DNA of 64,000 nucleotides from Undibacterium sp. KW1 (GTDB taxonomy: Bacteria; Pseudomonadota; Gammaproteobacteria; Burkholderiales; Burkholderiaceae_D): contig NZ_AP018439.1 of the NCBI RefSeq assembly GCF_009937955.1, positions 2,976,001-3,040,000 on the forward strand. Direction: 5' to 3'. Positions 1 through 8,197 of the stretch are shown here, one piece after another (within the stretch, counting starts at the first letter, position 1; every line of letters starts with the position of its first letter). The translations under genes and the position numbers were made by a program. Below the pieces are notes generated by a model. That model was not told the DNA's origin and made no database searches. It worked only from the letters and a program-made list of their open reading frames with translations.

Positions 1-356
1 ACAAACTCATATTGCCACACGGAATTTAATGCCACAAGGTAATTATTAAAAATTGTGTCTTTAAAATAAAGCTTTTAACTTCAATCACTTACATCATTAA
101 ATATAACTATCAAGGACTTATATCCAGTAGCATAAAACATATATGATTATGCTTAAAGTTTATATCAATGAATATTAGTAGATTTTTTTACAATGTCAAT
201 ATTGCAATTCACCATTATTTTCGCGATTCAAGTGCGCAATGGAATAAATCATTTAAAGATTTTAAAAATTAAGTGACCGGCACGGCCCTATAACCTACTA
301 TGCTTGTAGCAATGCAATGCTGAGTCGAAAGACATGTCGCTAAAGAGGAGACAAAA
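1..356. other. AT-rich intergenic leader
   Basis: This stretch is visibly much richer in A and T than the rest of the window. I see no convincing gene in it. The last bases before the first gene contain a good ribosome binding site, AAGAGGAG, placed six bases before the ATG at 357, so the promoter of that gene should lie here. A 34-codon open frame at 168-272 has no ribosome binding site and was not called. Confidence 0.5.
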
Positions 357-689
357 ATGGCAGAGAAATTTACTGATTTTTCGAAGTTTTATGCTTTTTA
401 CCTGACCGAGCACAGCAACAAAACTTGCAGGCAATTGCATTTCCTGGGAAGCAGCCTTGTTCTCCTGTGTGTCGCCACATTCATGATCACGGGTCAGACT
501 GGTTATTTGCTGGCGGCACCAGTCTGTGGCTACGGCTTTGCCTGGTTAGGTCATTTTGTTTTTGAAAAGAATCATCCGGCCTCATTCAAACAGCCCTTGT
601 TCTCTTTCATGGGGGATTGGGTCATGTATTGGCAATTACTGAGTGGGGAAATCAGCTTTTCCTCTCAGGAGGATGTGCGCAAAACATGA
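357..689 (+). CDS. Mpo1-like (DUF962) small membrane protein
   Basis: A 110-residue protein of the DUF962/Mpo1-like family, named after the yeast 2-hydroxy fatty acid dioxygenase Mpo1. The sequence shows the family layout: an N-terminal stretch beginning FYLTEHSN, a helix around residues 30-45, a second hydrophobic segment with GYGFAWLGHFVFEKNHPA (about residues 58-75), and a short tail with FMGDWVMYW. The histidines in EHSN, in LGHF and in KNHPA are the positions usually proposed to bind iron. The start is supported by a strong AAGAGGAG site. The gene stands alone, convergent with the minus-strand cluster to its right. Family assignment is good; a fatty-acid oxidation role in bacteria is inference. 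Confidence 0.85.
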   Translation: MAEKFTDFSKFYAFYLTEHSNKTCRQLHFLGSSLVLLCVATFMITGQTGYLLAAPVCGYGFAWLGHFVFEKNHPASFKQPLFSFMGDWVMYWQLLSGEISFSSQEDVRKT

Positions 690-713
690 CATAAAACATG
701 GAATCAAGATGCA

Positions 714-731
714 GCCCTGTCATATCAGGGC
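714..731. terminator. Small hairpin between convergent genes
   Basis: GCCCTG and CAGGGC form a six-base stem with a six-base loop between two convergent genes. It has no clear T-run on either side, so it is at best a weak bidirectional terminator. Confidence 0.35.
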
Positions 732-745
732 CGCTATTGAATTAA

Positions 746-1180
746 TCAGGCAAAGTGGTAAATCATACTGACATGAGGAATGCCAGCTTCTTCAAAAATC
801 TCGCCATCGCGGATATAGCCTTCTTTAAGATAGAAGTTCTCTGCTGATTGTTGCGCATTCAGGCGCACAGCTACCTCGCCTCTGGCCTTCGCCTCTTTCA
901 TCAGGGTACGCAAAATCTGTGCACCTACACCCAAACCACGCGCCGTTGCCAATACAGCCATGCGACCTATGTGTGCGTCAGGCAACAGGCGACCTGTTCC
1001 CACTGCCCGGCCATCCACATCATAAGCAACCGCATGCAGGCATTCTGTATCAGCCGCGTCCCATTCCAGCTCTGCCGGGATTTTTTGCTCTATGACAAAC
1101 ACTTCATAGCGTATGGCCTGCGCATCTTTTTGCAGCGTGGCCCAGTCAGCAATAACCAGGCGGAGGTTTTCAGTATTCAT
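746..1180 (-). CDS. GNAT family N-acetyltransferase (ElaA/YjcF-like)
   Basis: A 144-residue single-domain GNAT acetyltransferase. The acetyl-CoA pyrophosphate-binding loop is visible as RGLGVG (residues 81-86), preceded by the strand IGRMAVL. The start of the fold, IRYEVFVIEQ, and the late motif GIPHVSM are characteristic of the ElaA/YjcF branch, whose substrates are mostly unknown. Its ATG overlaps the TGA of the upstream thioesterase by four bases (ATGA), which indicates translational coupling. It is the last gene of the minus-strand lipid/acyl-CoA cluster. Function beyond acyl transfer cannot be read from the sequence. Confidence 0.85.
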   Translation of the reverse strand: MNTENLRLVIADWATLQKDAQAIRYEVFVIEQKIPAELEWDAADTECLHAVAYDVDGRAVGTGRLLPDAHIGRMAVLATARGLGVGAQILRTLMKEAKARGEVAVRLNAQQSAENFYLKEGYIRDGEIFEEAGIPHVSMIYHFA

Positions 1181-1620
1181 GTTCGGGTATCAGCGGGTGC
1201 ATGCGTTTCAAAGGATGAAATTATCGCACGCCATGCATCTGTGACGGCAACTGCCTTGCGTTTTTCTGTATCGGCATACACATACACCAGCTCGCCTGAT
1301 ATCAAATGGTTTTCACCAATATAGATTTCGAGGACGAACTGCAGAGAAGACCTGCCTATGCCGGCACAACGCACACCAATATCGAGCTCATCATCAAACC
1401 TTGCTGGCGCCATGAATTCGATAGTAGATTTGCGGGCAAACAATTCCTTGCCCTCGGCTGCCTGGGTAATCACATTCGGCAAACCGGTAGCACGCCAGTA
1501 TTCGGTAAAAGCCACGTCAAAATAATTGAGGTAATTGCCATTAAAGACAATGGCTTGCATATCTACCTCAGACCAGCGCACCCGCAAGCGATGAAAAAAA
1601 GCAAAATCAGCTTTGGCCAT
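1177..1620 (-). CDS. YbgC/4HBT-type acyl-CoA thioesterase
   Basis: A 147-residue hotdog-fold thioesterase of the 4-hydroxybenzoyl-CoA/YbgC type. The N-terminal signature RVRWSEVDMQAIVFNGNYL (residues 13-31) carries the catalytic aspartate at D20, followed by the long hotdog helix NYFDVAFTEYWR. The family hydrolyses acyl-CoA thioesters in the cytoplasm as a homotetramer. Five bases separate it from the upstream alpha/beta hydrolase and it overlaps the downstream acetyltransferase, so the three are almost certainly co-transcribed. The substrate chain is unknown; the context suggests an acyl-CoA produced by the neighbouring dehydrogenase and thiolase. Confidence 0.88.
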   Translation of the reverse strand: MAKADFAFFHRLRVRWSEVDMQAIVFNGNYLNYFDVAFTEYWRATGLPNVITQAAEGKELFARKSTIEFMAPARFDDELDIGVRCAGIGRSSLQFVLEIYIGENHLISGELVYVYADTEKRKAVAVTDAWRAIISSFETHAPADTRT

Positions 1621-1625
1621 AATCC

Positions 1626-2522
1626 CTAACTCTGCAAAAATTGACGAATAAGGCGATTCACACGCTCCGGTTGTTCATGGATAACCCAGTGTGAACCCTC
1701 AGCAATACGCTGTATCTGGATATCATCGACAAAACTCTCAATACCATCGAGCAAGGTCTTGGGCAAGGCTTTGTCATTTTCACCCCAGATGACGCGGGTG
1801 GGCACCTTGACTTGAAAATCAGCCGGATTCAGATTTAACTGCAAAGGCCCGGGACTTTTTTCTGTCGGTGGGTGTAATGGTGACGCGCGGTAATAATTGA
1901 CGCCACCAGTCAAACCACGCGCCCAGCAAGCATGGTAAGCCGCCTGGGTCTCTGCATCAAACCAGATAGCTTCACCCTGACCCATGCCATTGAAGAAGCC
2001 ATCCATGAGAGCAAAATCATCTTTGGCAAGCGCTTCTTCAGACCCTGGATTGCGCAACCAGTTCATGTATTCACTGGAAGTCTTTTGCGCAGGATCAGTC
2101 GCCAACGCCTGCATGAACAGGTAAGGATGAGGTGAATTGATGATGATCAGTTTTTCAAACAAAGCTGGTAGGGCAATCGCCATATTCCAGCATACCGCCC
2201 CACCCCAGTCATGCGCAACGACCGTAGCTTGCTGATAACCGAGCTGTGCAATCAGCAAACGCAGGTCATCGACAATATGCCTGGCCTTGTAGGCAGCAAC
2301 ATCTGTAGGCATATCAGAAAGATTGAAGCCGCGCAAATCCGGTGCCACGGCAAAATAATCCTGTCCAAACTCAGCCAGTTGCGCCGACCATTCATACCAG
2401 AACTCTGGAAAGCCATGCACGAACAAGATCAATGGCCTGCCGCGCTCACCCGCACTGGCAAAATGCAGGCGGGTTCCATTGTCCAGTGTGGCAAACTGAT
2501 TACTTAGTATCTCTGCTGTCAT
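1626..2522 (-). CDS. Alpha/beta hydrolase, epoxide-hydrolase-like
   Basis: A 298-residue alpha/beta hydrolase. It has the oxyanion motif HGFPEFWYEW (H36 onward) and a nucleophile elbow AHDWGGA with aspartate D105 instead of serine. The acid is in VIWGENDKAL and the catalytic histidine in EGSHWVIHEQPE near the C-terminus. An Asp nucleophile with an HGFP motif is the arrangement of soluble epoxide hydrolases and haloalkane or fluoroacetate dehalogenases. I cannot tell these apart from sequence alone, although the HGFPEFW signature favours epoxide hydrolase. It lies inside the acyl-CoA cluster, 32 bases after an SDR gene. Confidence 0.85.
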   Translation of the reverse strand: MTAEILSNQFATLDNGTRLHFASAGERGRPLILFVHGFPEFWYEWSAQLAEFGQDYFAVAPDLRGFNLSDMPTDVAAYKARHIVDDLRLLIAQLGYQQATVVAHDWGGAVCWNMAIALPALFEKLIIINSPHPYLFMQALATDPAQKTSSEYMNWLRNPGSEEALAKDDFALMDGFFNGMGQGEAIWFDAETQAAYHACWARGLTGGVNYYRASPLHPPTEKSPGPLQLNLNPADFQVKVPTRVIWGENDKALPKTLLDGIESFVDDIQIQRIAEGSHWVIHEQPERVNRLIRQFLQS

Positions 2523-2554
2523 CTATGCTTCTCCATGATGCTTAAAAGTGATAA

Positions 2555-3454
2555 TCAAGCCTTGAGCTTGGCTCTGAGCATGTCACGGATATGCGGCGCT
2601 GCCTTGTAAGGATCACCAGGGTTGCGTTGCAGGACGATGTCTTCCATGCGCTCCTGCACATTACCCAGGGCACCGGGATGAGAGAAGATGTAGAACTGTT
2701 CGTCAGCAATTGCCTTGAAGGTGTTTTCAGCCACTTCTTCGGCGGTTACCTTGCCAGAATTCACAGCCTTGTCTGACATGGCCTGTGCCGCTCTCTGGCT
2801 GGCGGTCGGTGCAGAACCTGGCACATCTTCAGGGCGGTTTCTATGGGATTGTGAAATGCCGGTAGGCACGAAATAAGGGCACAGTACAGAAGCGCCTATC
2901 GGTGCTTCTATCAGTTTCAAATCCTGATACAGGGACTCTGACAAAGACACAACGGCATGTTTGGAGACGTTATATACACCCATGGTCGGTGCATTGAGCA
3001 AGCCAGCCATGGATGCCGTGTTGACGATATGCCCTTCAAATTGTGGATCTTTCTTTGCGCATTCCAGCATCAAATTGGTGAAGATGCGCACACCATGAAT
3101 CACACCCCAGAGATTGACGCCCAATACCCATTCCCAGTCTGCCTGGGTATTTTCCCAAACCAGACCGCCAGAACCGACACCGGCATTATTGAACACCAGA
3201 TGCACGGCACCAAATTTCTCCATGGTGGCATCAGCCAGGGCCTGCACTTCTTCTGCATGGCGTACATCGCAACGCATGGCCAACACCTGTGCACCTTGCG
3301 CTTCCAGCTCTGCTCTGGCTTTATCCAGGGCATCTTGCTGCACATCAGCCAGTACCAGTTTCATACCCAGGCGTGCGCCGATAATCGCAAATTCACGGCC
3401 AAAACCGCTGGCACCACCGGTGATTACGGCTACTCTGTCTTTAAATACTTTCAT
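2555..3454 (-). CDS. SDR family oxidoreductase
   Basis: A 299-residue classical short-chain dehydrogenase. The dinucleotide-binding loop TGGASGFG is at residues 12-19, NNAG near residue 89, the catalytic serine at S148, and the YxxxK pair at Y161 and K165. The aspartate D37 after the second strand (LVLAD) suggests a preference for NAD over NADP. The C-terminal 50 residues, with the phrase DEQFYIFSHPGALGNVQERM, are typical of a beta-proteobacterial SDR group annotated only as SDR oxidoreductase. Downstream spacing of 32 bases fits operon membership. Confidence 0.88.
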   Translation of the reverse strand: MKVFKDRVAVITGGASGFGREFAIIGARLGMKLVLADVQQDALDKARAELEAQGAQVLAMRCDVRHAEEVQALADATMEKFGAVHLVFNNAGVGSGGLVWENTQADWEWVLGVNLWGVIHGVRIFTNLMLECAKKDPQFEGHIVNTASMAGLLNAPTMGVYNVSKHAVVSLSESLYQDLKLIEAPIGASVLCPYFVPTGISQSHRNRPEDVPGSAPTASQRAAQAMSDKAVNSGKVTAEEVAENTFKAIADEQFYIFSHPGALGNVQERMEDIVLQRNPGDPYKAAPHIRDMLRAKLKA

Positions 3455-3501
3455 GTTGTCTCCTGTATGTGATTTATTAAATTTATTTGTTTTGGATTAA
3501 T

Positions 3502-4434
3502 TTATTTTGCGCGTTTCATCTGGAAGCCTACACGTGGGAAATGCACGACCACGGTTCCAGCCCGTTCATCTTGACGAAGCACGGCCAATTCATTTTCGCT
3601 GGCAATGAGCAGTTCCCCCACGACAGGATCCAGCGCATAGTCGGTCGGCATGATGGCAACTTGCTCACCCAACGCTATGCCATGGCTGTCAATAAAATCG
3701 CGCCCTGCTGTATCAAAGCCATGCGCATTTTTGGCGATCTCAAGTGCTTCTGCGCTGCTCAGAGCTTCAGACTGGTGATAACCGAAAGCAGCGATACGGT
3801 CCATCCACTCCAGAAGCTTTGGATAAGCGTCGAAAACAGGATTGATCGTTGGAGCCAGTCGTATCAGCCACAAAGCCTGATACACAGAGAAATCAGCAAT
3901 GCTGGCTTGTGTACCCAGCAGAAACGGCGCATCTCCGCTGAGCATATTTTCCAGGCGACTTAAGTATTCTAAAAGCTGCCCTTTTGCTTCACCCATGCTG
4001 GTGCGCGGCATATTGCCACGCATGGTGGCACGGTCTGCACTGAAGGCCTGCAATTCTTCAGCGCTGATATTGCCGAATATGGATGGGATAGCCGCGGGCT
4101 GAAATGCATAGGGGATTGCTGTCCAGAACAGCGTAGTATCCGCCCATTGTGCCAGATTGCGCGCCAAACCATTGATAGCAGCCGGGTATAGAGCAGGTGC
4201 GGGCGATCGTTTTTCCAGCACCTCGGCAATCAAAGACGTATCGCAATAAATATCTCCACCGATTTGCAGTATCGGCGTGCGTCGGTAACCACCTGTCAAT
4301 GCCGTCACATCCGGCTTGGGCATGATGATGGGTACCGTTACAGATTTCCACTTCAATTGTTTGAAACCGAAAATCAGGCGAATCTTTTCTGAAAATGGAG
4401 AAATCGCAAAATTATGGAAAATAAGGTCGGACAT
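3502..4434 (-). CDS. Glutathione S-transferase family protein
   Basis: A 310-residue protein with an N-terminal thioredoxin-like GST domain (residues 1-80). This begins IFHNFAISPFSEKIRLIFGF and includes the glutathione-contact region GGYRRTPILQIGGDIYCDTS. A helical GST C-terminal domain follows (about 90-205, with FLLGTQASIADFSVYQALW). The C-terminal extra 100 residues are unusual, since a standard GST has 200-230 residues. The extension contains VGELLIASENELAVLRQDER and may form an additional small beta domain. The position in the cluster suggests detoxification or isomerisation of an electrophilic intermediate, which is inference. Confidence 0.85.
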   Translation of the reverse strand: MSDLIFHNFAISPFSEKIRLIFGFKQLKWKSVTVPIIMPKPDVTALTGGYRRTPILQIGGDIYCDTSLIAEVLEKRSPAPALYPAAINGLARNLAQWADTTLFWTAIPYAFQPAAIPSIFGNISAEELQAFSADRATMRGNMPRTSMGEAKGQLLEYLSRLENMLSGDAPFLLGTQASIADFSVYQALWLIRLAPTINPVFDAYPKLLEWMDRIAAFGYHQSEALSSAEALEIAKNAHGFDTAGRDFIDSHGIALGEQVAIMPTDYALDPVVGELLIASENELAVLRQDERAGTVVVHFPRVGFQMKRAK

Positions 4435-4469
4435 GATTGCTCTGTGCTCTTCAGGTTTATACGACTAAC

Positions 4470-5480
4470 TCAAATAAGCTTCACCAATTGCTTGCCGAAG
4501 TTCTTACCTTTCAACAGACCAATAAATGCTTCTGGCGCAGCAGCAATGCCTTCTGCAACAGATTCTCGGAATTTCAGTTTGCCAGTCGCAACCAGGCCAC
4601 CCAATTCTTTCAAACCTTGCGGCCACAAATCCATGTGCTCAGAGACGATGAAGCCACGCATAGTCAAACGCATCGTCAGGAACACGCGAGCATTCTTGAT
4701 GCTTAATTGCTCGCCGTTGTAACCTGCAATCAAACCACACAGGGCGATACGGCCAAAGGCATTCATGCGCGCCAGGCTGGCATCAAAGATTCCACCACCG
4801 ACGTTTTCAAAAACGGCATCAATACCATCTGGGGTTGCGGCGGCAAGATCGGTTTCCAGATTGCCTGCCTTGTAATCGATGCAGGCATCAAAGCCCAGTT
4901 CATTGACAACGTAAGCACATTTGTCTGCGCCACCGGCTATGCCAACCACGCGGCAACCCAGTTGCTTGCCCAACTGACCGACCACACTGCCCACTGCGCC
5001 GCTGGCAGCAGACACCACGATAGTTTCGCCAGCTTTAGGCTGCATGATCTGGGTCAGGCCGTACCAGGCTGTCAGGCCAGGCATGCCGACTGAGCCCAGG
5101 TAGGCAGATAAAGGAATATGCGTCGTATCAACTTTACGCAACAGCAAGCCATCAGACACACCCATTTCTGACCAACCCAGCATGCCTATGACTTTGTCAC
5201 CAACATTGAATTTGGCATTTTTGCTGGCGACCACTTCACCTACCGTGCCGCCTATCATGGTTTCACCTATGACTTGTGGGGCAGCATAGCTTTTTGCATC
5301 TTCCATGCGGCCACGCATATAAGGGTCGAGTGACATGTAGTGATTACGCACCAGTAGCTCTCCATCCTTGAGTTCTGGCACAGGCAGGGATTCAAGGCGG
5401 AAATTTTCTGGCACAACCTGACCTTTAGGACGAGAGGCCAGCACGATACGTTGGTAAGAAAGTTGAGAATTAGTAGTCAT
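4470..5480 (-). CDS. Zinc-free NADP-dependent oxidoreductase (MDR, CurA/PTGR type)
   Basis: A 336-residue medium-chain dehydrogenase/reductase without the zinc ligands of alcohol dehydrogenases. The N-terminal YMSLDPYMRGRM (residues 48-60) and the nucleotide-binding loop SAASGAVGSVVGQLGK (about residues 157-172) are the hallmarks of the prostaglandin-reductase/CurA/YncB group. Members reduce the double bond of alpha,beta-unsaturated ketones and aldehydes with NADPH. The gene is seven bases from the upstream serine hydrolase. An enone reductase fits a cluster handling unsaturated or oxidised acyl compounds. Confidence 0.9.
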   Translation of the reverse strand: MTTNSQLSYQRIVLASRPKGQVVPENFRLESLPVPELKDGELLVRNHYMSLDPYMRGRMEDAKSYAAPQVIGETMIGGTVGEVVASKNAKFNVGDKVIGMLGWSEMGVSDGLLLRKVDTTHIPLSAYLGSVGMPGLTAWYGLTQIMQPKAGETIVVSAASGAVGSVVGQLGKQLGCRVVGIAGGADKCAYVVNELGFDACIDYKAGNLETDLAAATPDGIDAVFENVGGGIFDASLARMNAFGRIALCGLIAGYNGEQLSIKNARVFLTMRLTMRGFIVSEHMDLWPQGLKELGGLVATGKLKFRESVAEGIAAAPEAFIGLLKGKNFGKQLVKLI

Positions 5481-5487
5481 GATTTGC

Positions 5488-6804
5488 TCATTTCATCAAG
5501 TGATTTGCCAAAGCCTGGAAGGCGCGGTAGGTGACAGGGTCAGTCGCACCATTGGCAGCAATGGGATGGGAAGAAAATTTAACGATGACCATTTCAGCCA
5601 CCGGGTCGATGTAAATACGTTGTCCGTGTATGCCACGGGCTTCAAATGTCTGGTGGCTGTTATGCCCTATCCACCACATATTGCGGTAGGAGTAACCTGG
5701 CAAAGTGGCATAGCCCGCCTTGGCAAACTTGGCCGGGTCAGCACCCTTGCGTATATCTTCCACTGCAGCGGCAGGAATGATTTGCTGGCCATTGAATTTG
5801 CCATTCAGGCGCATCATTTCACCAAAGCGTGCCATGTCACGTAGCGTCAGATTCAAACCGCCTCCGCCCTGCTCGGTGCCTACGCTATCTACCGAAAAAT
5901 AGGCATCATTCTCGGCACCAAGTTTTTGCCAGATACGTTCAGACAAGAGATCAGACAGATTTTGCCCGCTAGCGCGTTTGACTATCCAGGCCAGCACTTC
6001 AGCACTGACCGTCTTATAGGCAAATGCTTCGTCATGCTTGCCTTCTTTTTTCAATTTCACCAGGAAGTCATAAAAGGTTTTAGGCCCATCATAAGTTGGT
6101 GCTGTCGGCAGCAGTCCGCCTGATCTGGCATAATCCCAGACTTCAGCTTTGGGGTCTGCATAATTTTCAGAGTACTGTACACCGATGGTCATATCCATGA
6201 CCTGGCGCACAGTCGCGTCACCATAGGCTGTGTCTTTGAGTTCAGGAATATATTGCGTAACAGGCGCACTCGGATCGAGCTTGCCTTCCGCAGCCAAAGT
6301 CGCTGCCAGCGTACCGACAAAGGACTTGGTGACCGACATCGCGATATGCGGCACATAGTTCTTGGTAATACCAAGGTAACGCTCGTAGACTATTTTTCCC
6401 TTGTGCAGTACCAGTATGCTGTCGGTATAAGTGCGGGCTTGCATATCCGCCCAACTTATATCGCTGCCCTTTTCATCGGCAAATCGCAATTTATCGAGAT
6501 CACGCAAAGCTAACGGCAAAACTGAAACCGGGCCTGCGCCATGCCAGACATTGCTGGTCGGCCCCAGTTCACGCCCATGCGAAAACGACCAGCGGGTACG
6601 GGGAAACTGATAGTTGCTGCCATTGGCAAACTTGATGAGCTTGTCAGGCGCCGGAGGAAATCCTTGCATCCAGCCCATTTTTTGCGGATCGCTTGCCTCA
6701 GCATCAGGCAAGGCAGTTTGTGCCGTAGACATGCTCATGAAAGGTCCACAAATTAAAGCTGAAAAAAGTAATGCAAAGCGGGTCTGCTGCATGTTGGTCT
6801 CCAT
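5488..6804 (-). CDS. Exported serine hydrolase, beta-lactamase/NylB family
   Basis: A 438-residue protein with an N-terminal signal peptide (residues 1-29, ending STAQT). It has a class-C beta-lactamase-like fold: the catalytic SxxK tetrad is SVTK at S157-K160, and the tyrosine region is YSENY at 211-215. The C-terminal phrase HGQRIYIDPVAEMVIVKFSS matches the style of 6-aminohexanoate-dimer hydrolase (NylB) relatives, which act as esterases or amidases on small substrates. It should act in the periplasm. It is the only exported enzyme of the minus-strand cluster, so it might release the substrate that the cytoplasmic enzymes process; this is inference. Confidence 0.87.
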   Translation of the reverse strand: METNMQQTRFALLFSALICGPFMSMSTAQTALPDAEASDPQKMGWMQGFPPAPDKLIKFANGSNYQFPRTRWSFSHGRELGPTSNVWHGAGPVSVLPLALRDLDKLRFADEKGSDISWADMQARTYTDSILVLHKGKIVYERYLGITKNYVPHIAMSVTKSFVGTLAATLAAEGKLDPSAPVTQYIPELKDTAYGDATVRQVMDMTIGVQYSENYADPKAEVWDYARSGGLLPTAPTYDGPKTFYDFLVKLKKEGKHDEAFAYKTVSAEVLAWIVKRASGQNLSDLLSERIWQKLGAENDAYFSVDSVGTEQGGGGLNLTLRDMARFGEMMRLNGKFNGQQIIPAAAVEDIRKGADPAKFAKAGYATLPGYSYRNMWWIGHNSHQTFEARGIHGQRIYIDPVAEMVIVKFSSHPIAANGATDPVTYRAFQALANHLMK

Positions 6805-6844
6805 TTATTTTTATAAGACTTGCAGAAACGACGTCAATTTTTAA

Positions 6845-7312
6845 TCAGTCACTACCATAGAGTTTTTTCATATTCTCGCCAGACTTCAAGCGTCGCAAGT
6901 ATTTGAAAGTACCCATGGCTTTGGCAATGAGCTTGTCGCCATTCCAGACCTCTCCCTCGCAAAAGCACATGGTGGTGGATTGATGAAAAGCCTTGCCTCG
7001 CGCTTCCATGCGGCCACCCGGTACACCGCCTGGCTGCAGGAAGGTGGTTTTCATCTCTACAGTGACGACTCCCTTGAGGTCGCTACTCATGGACCGGCCA
7101 GCCATCGCCATCACCACATCAAGCATGGTCATAATCACACCGCCATGGGCAATTTGCCAGCTGTTCATATGTCGTTCGCTCAGGTCAAGCGCCAGTCGTG
7201 CATGACCATTTTCCATTTCCAGGAACTCAACGCCTAGGTCGTGCAAGAAAGGATTCAATACCGGCGTTGGTTGCGCAATGGGAAGCGCCGCAGCAGACTT
7301 GGCATCTGTCAT
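6845..7312 (-). CDS. PaaI-family thioesterase
   Basis: A 155-residue hotdog thioesterase of the PaaI type. The signature HGGVIMTMLDVVMAMAGR runs from H56, with the catalytic aspartate at D65, followed by the strand VTVEMKTTFLQP. Such enzymes hydrolyse medium-chain or aryl acyl-CoA esters. The ATG overlaps the stop of the upstream SDR by four bases, indicating translational coupling. It is the second thioesterase of a different subfamily in the same cluster, so the two probably handle different acyl-CoA species. Confidence 0.88.
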   Translation of the reverse strand: MTDAKSAAALPIAQPTPVLNPFLHDLGVEFLEMENGHARLALDLSERHMNSWQIAHGGVIMTMLDVVMAMAGRSMSSDLKGVVTVEMKTTFLQPGGVPGGRMEARGKAFHQSTTMCFCEGEVWNGDKLIAKAMGTFKYLRRLKSGENMKKLYGSD

Positions 7313-8103
7313 ACAGCAGATACTCCGCCATCCACTGCCAGGGTTTGGCCAGTAATGTGCTTACCAGCGTCACTGGCAAACAGCATGGCCACACCCTTCA
7401 AATCTTCATCATCACCTATGCGCTGTAAAGGCGCTTCTTTGGCGAGTTTTTCTTCGCCCAGGTTTTCCAGTATGCCTTTGGTCATCTTGGACGGGAAAAA
7501 TCCAGGTGCAATTGCATTGACGGTAATGCCATGCACACCCCATTCACCAGCCAGAGTACGGGTGAAGTTGATCACGGCTGCCTTGGACGTGTTGTAGGCA
7601 ATGGTCTGCATGGTACCTGGCGCATTGCCAGCCAGACCGGCGATAGAGGCGATATTGATGATGCGGCCATACTTGCGCGGTATCATCGAACGCTTACCAA
7701 CTGCCTGCGAGATCAGGAATATGCTGCGGATATTCAGGTTCATGACTTTGTCCCAGGCATCAACCGGATAATCTTCTGCCGGTGCACCCCAGGTAGCGCC
7801 AGCGTTATTGATAAGAATATCGATATGGCCCAGACGGGCCAGTGCTTCATCTACCAATGGTTGTACCGCTGCTTCTTTCGACAAATCAGCAGCGATCGCA
7901 CTGGCATCAATGCCACGGCTTTTCAGATGGGCAACGGCCTCATCCAGGTCAGATTGTTTGCGTGAAGATAGCACCACTTTGGCACCTTGCTCCCCAAGTG
8001 CCTCTGCCATTTGCAGCCCCAATCCACGGGAGCCGCCAGTAATCAGTGCTGTCTTGCCATGCAAGTCAAATAACTGTTGTACGGTGCGAATTGCTTTGTT
8101 CAT
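7309..8103 (-). CDS. SDR family oxidoreductase (FabG/gluconate dehydrogenase-like)
   Basis: A 264-residue classical SDR. Visible motifs are the cofactor loop TGGSRGLG (residues 22-29), an NNAGATWGAP stretch, the catalytic serine in IINIASIAGLAG, and AYNTSKAAV with the YxxxK pair. The C-terminus TGQTLAVDGGVSAV is typical of FabG-like enzymes. SR after the glycine loop suggests NADPH. It is coupled to the thioesterase that follows and preceded by a 94-base gap holding a perfect hairpin. A 3-hydroxyacyl-CoA dehydrogenase role between the acyl-CoA dehydrogenase and thiolase is plausible but not shown. Confidence 0.87.
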   Translation of the reverse strand: MNKAIRTVQQLFDLHGKTALITGGSRGLGLQMAEALGEQGAKVVLSSRKQSDLDEAVAHLKSRGIDASAIAADLSKEAAVQPLVDEALARLGHIDILINNAGATWGAPAEDYPVDAWDKVMNLNIRSIFLISQAVGKRSMIPRKYGRIINIASIAGLAGNAPGTMQTIAYNTSKAAVINFTRTLAGEWGVHGITVNAIAPGFFPSKMTKGILENLGEEKLAKEAPLQRIGDDEDLKGVAMLFASDAGKHITGQTLAVDGGVSAV

Positions 8104-8131
8104 TTTTTGTCTCCGGTATATGCGGCCACCA

Positions 8132-8151
8132 CCTGTCTGCGCGCAGACAGG
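8132..8151. repeat. Perfect 20-bp palindrome inside the operon
   Basis: CCTGTCTGCGCGCAGACAGG is its own reverse complement. It lies between the acyl-CoA dehydrogenase and the next SDR gene, 28 bases before the SDR start on the minus strand. No T-run follows, so it is not a normal terminator. In RNA it would be a stable hairpin, which could define mRNA ends or differential stability. As DNA it could be an operator. Confidence 0.6.
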
Positions 8152-8197
8152 AAGGGCATCGTTTGTTATGTGTTTTTGATTATTCCAGGGCTATGGT

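Noticed and set aside
168..272. 34-codon plus-strand frame in the AT-rich leader
   Set aside because: No ribosome binding site, no recognisable motif, and located in a highly AT-rich stretch where such frames arise often.
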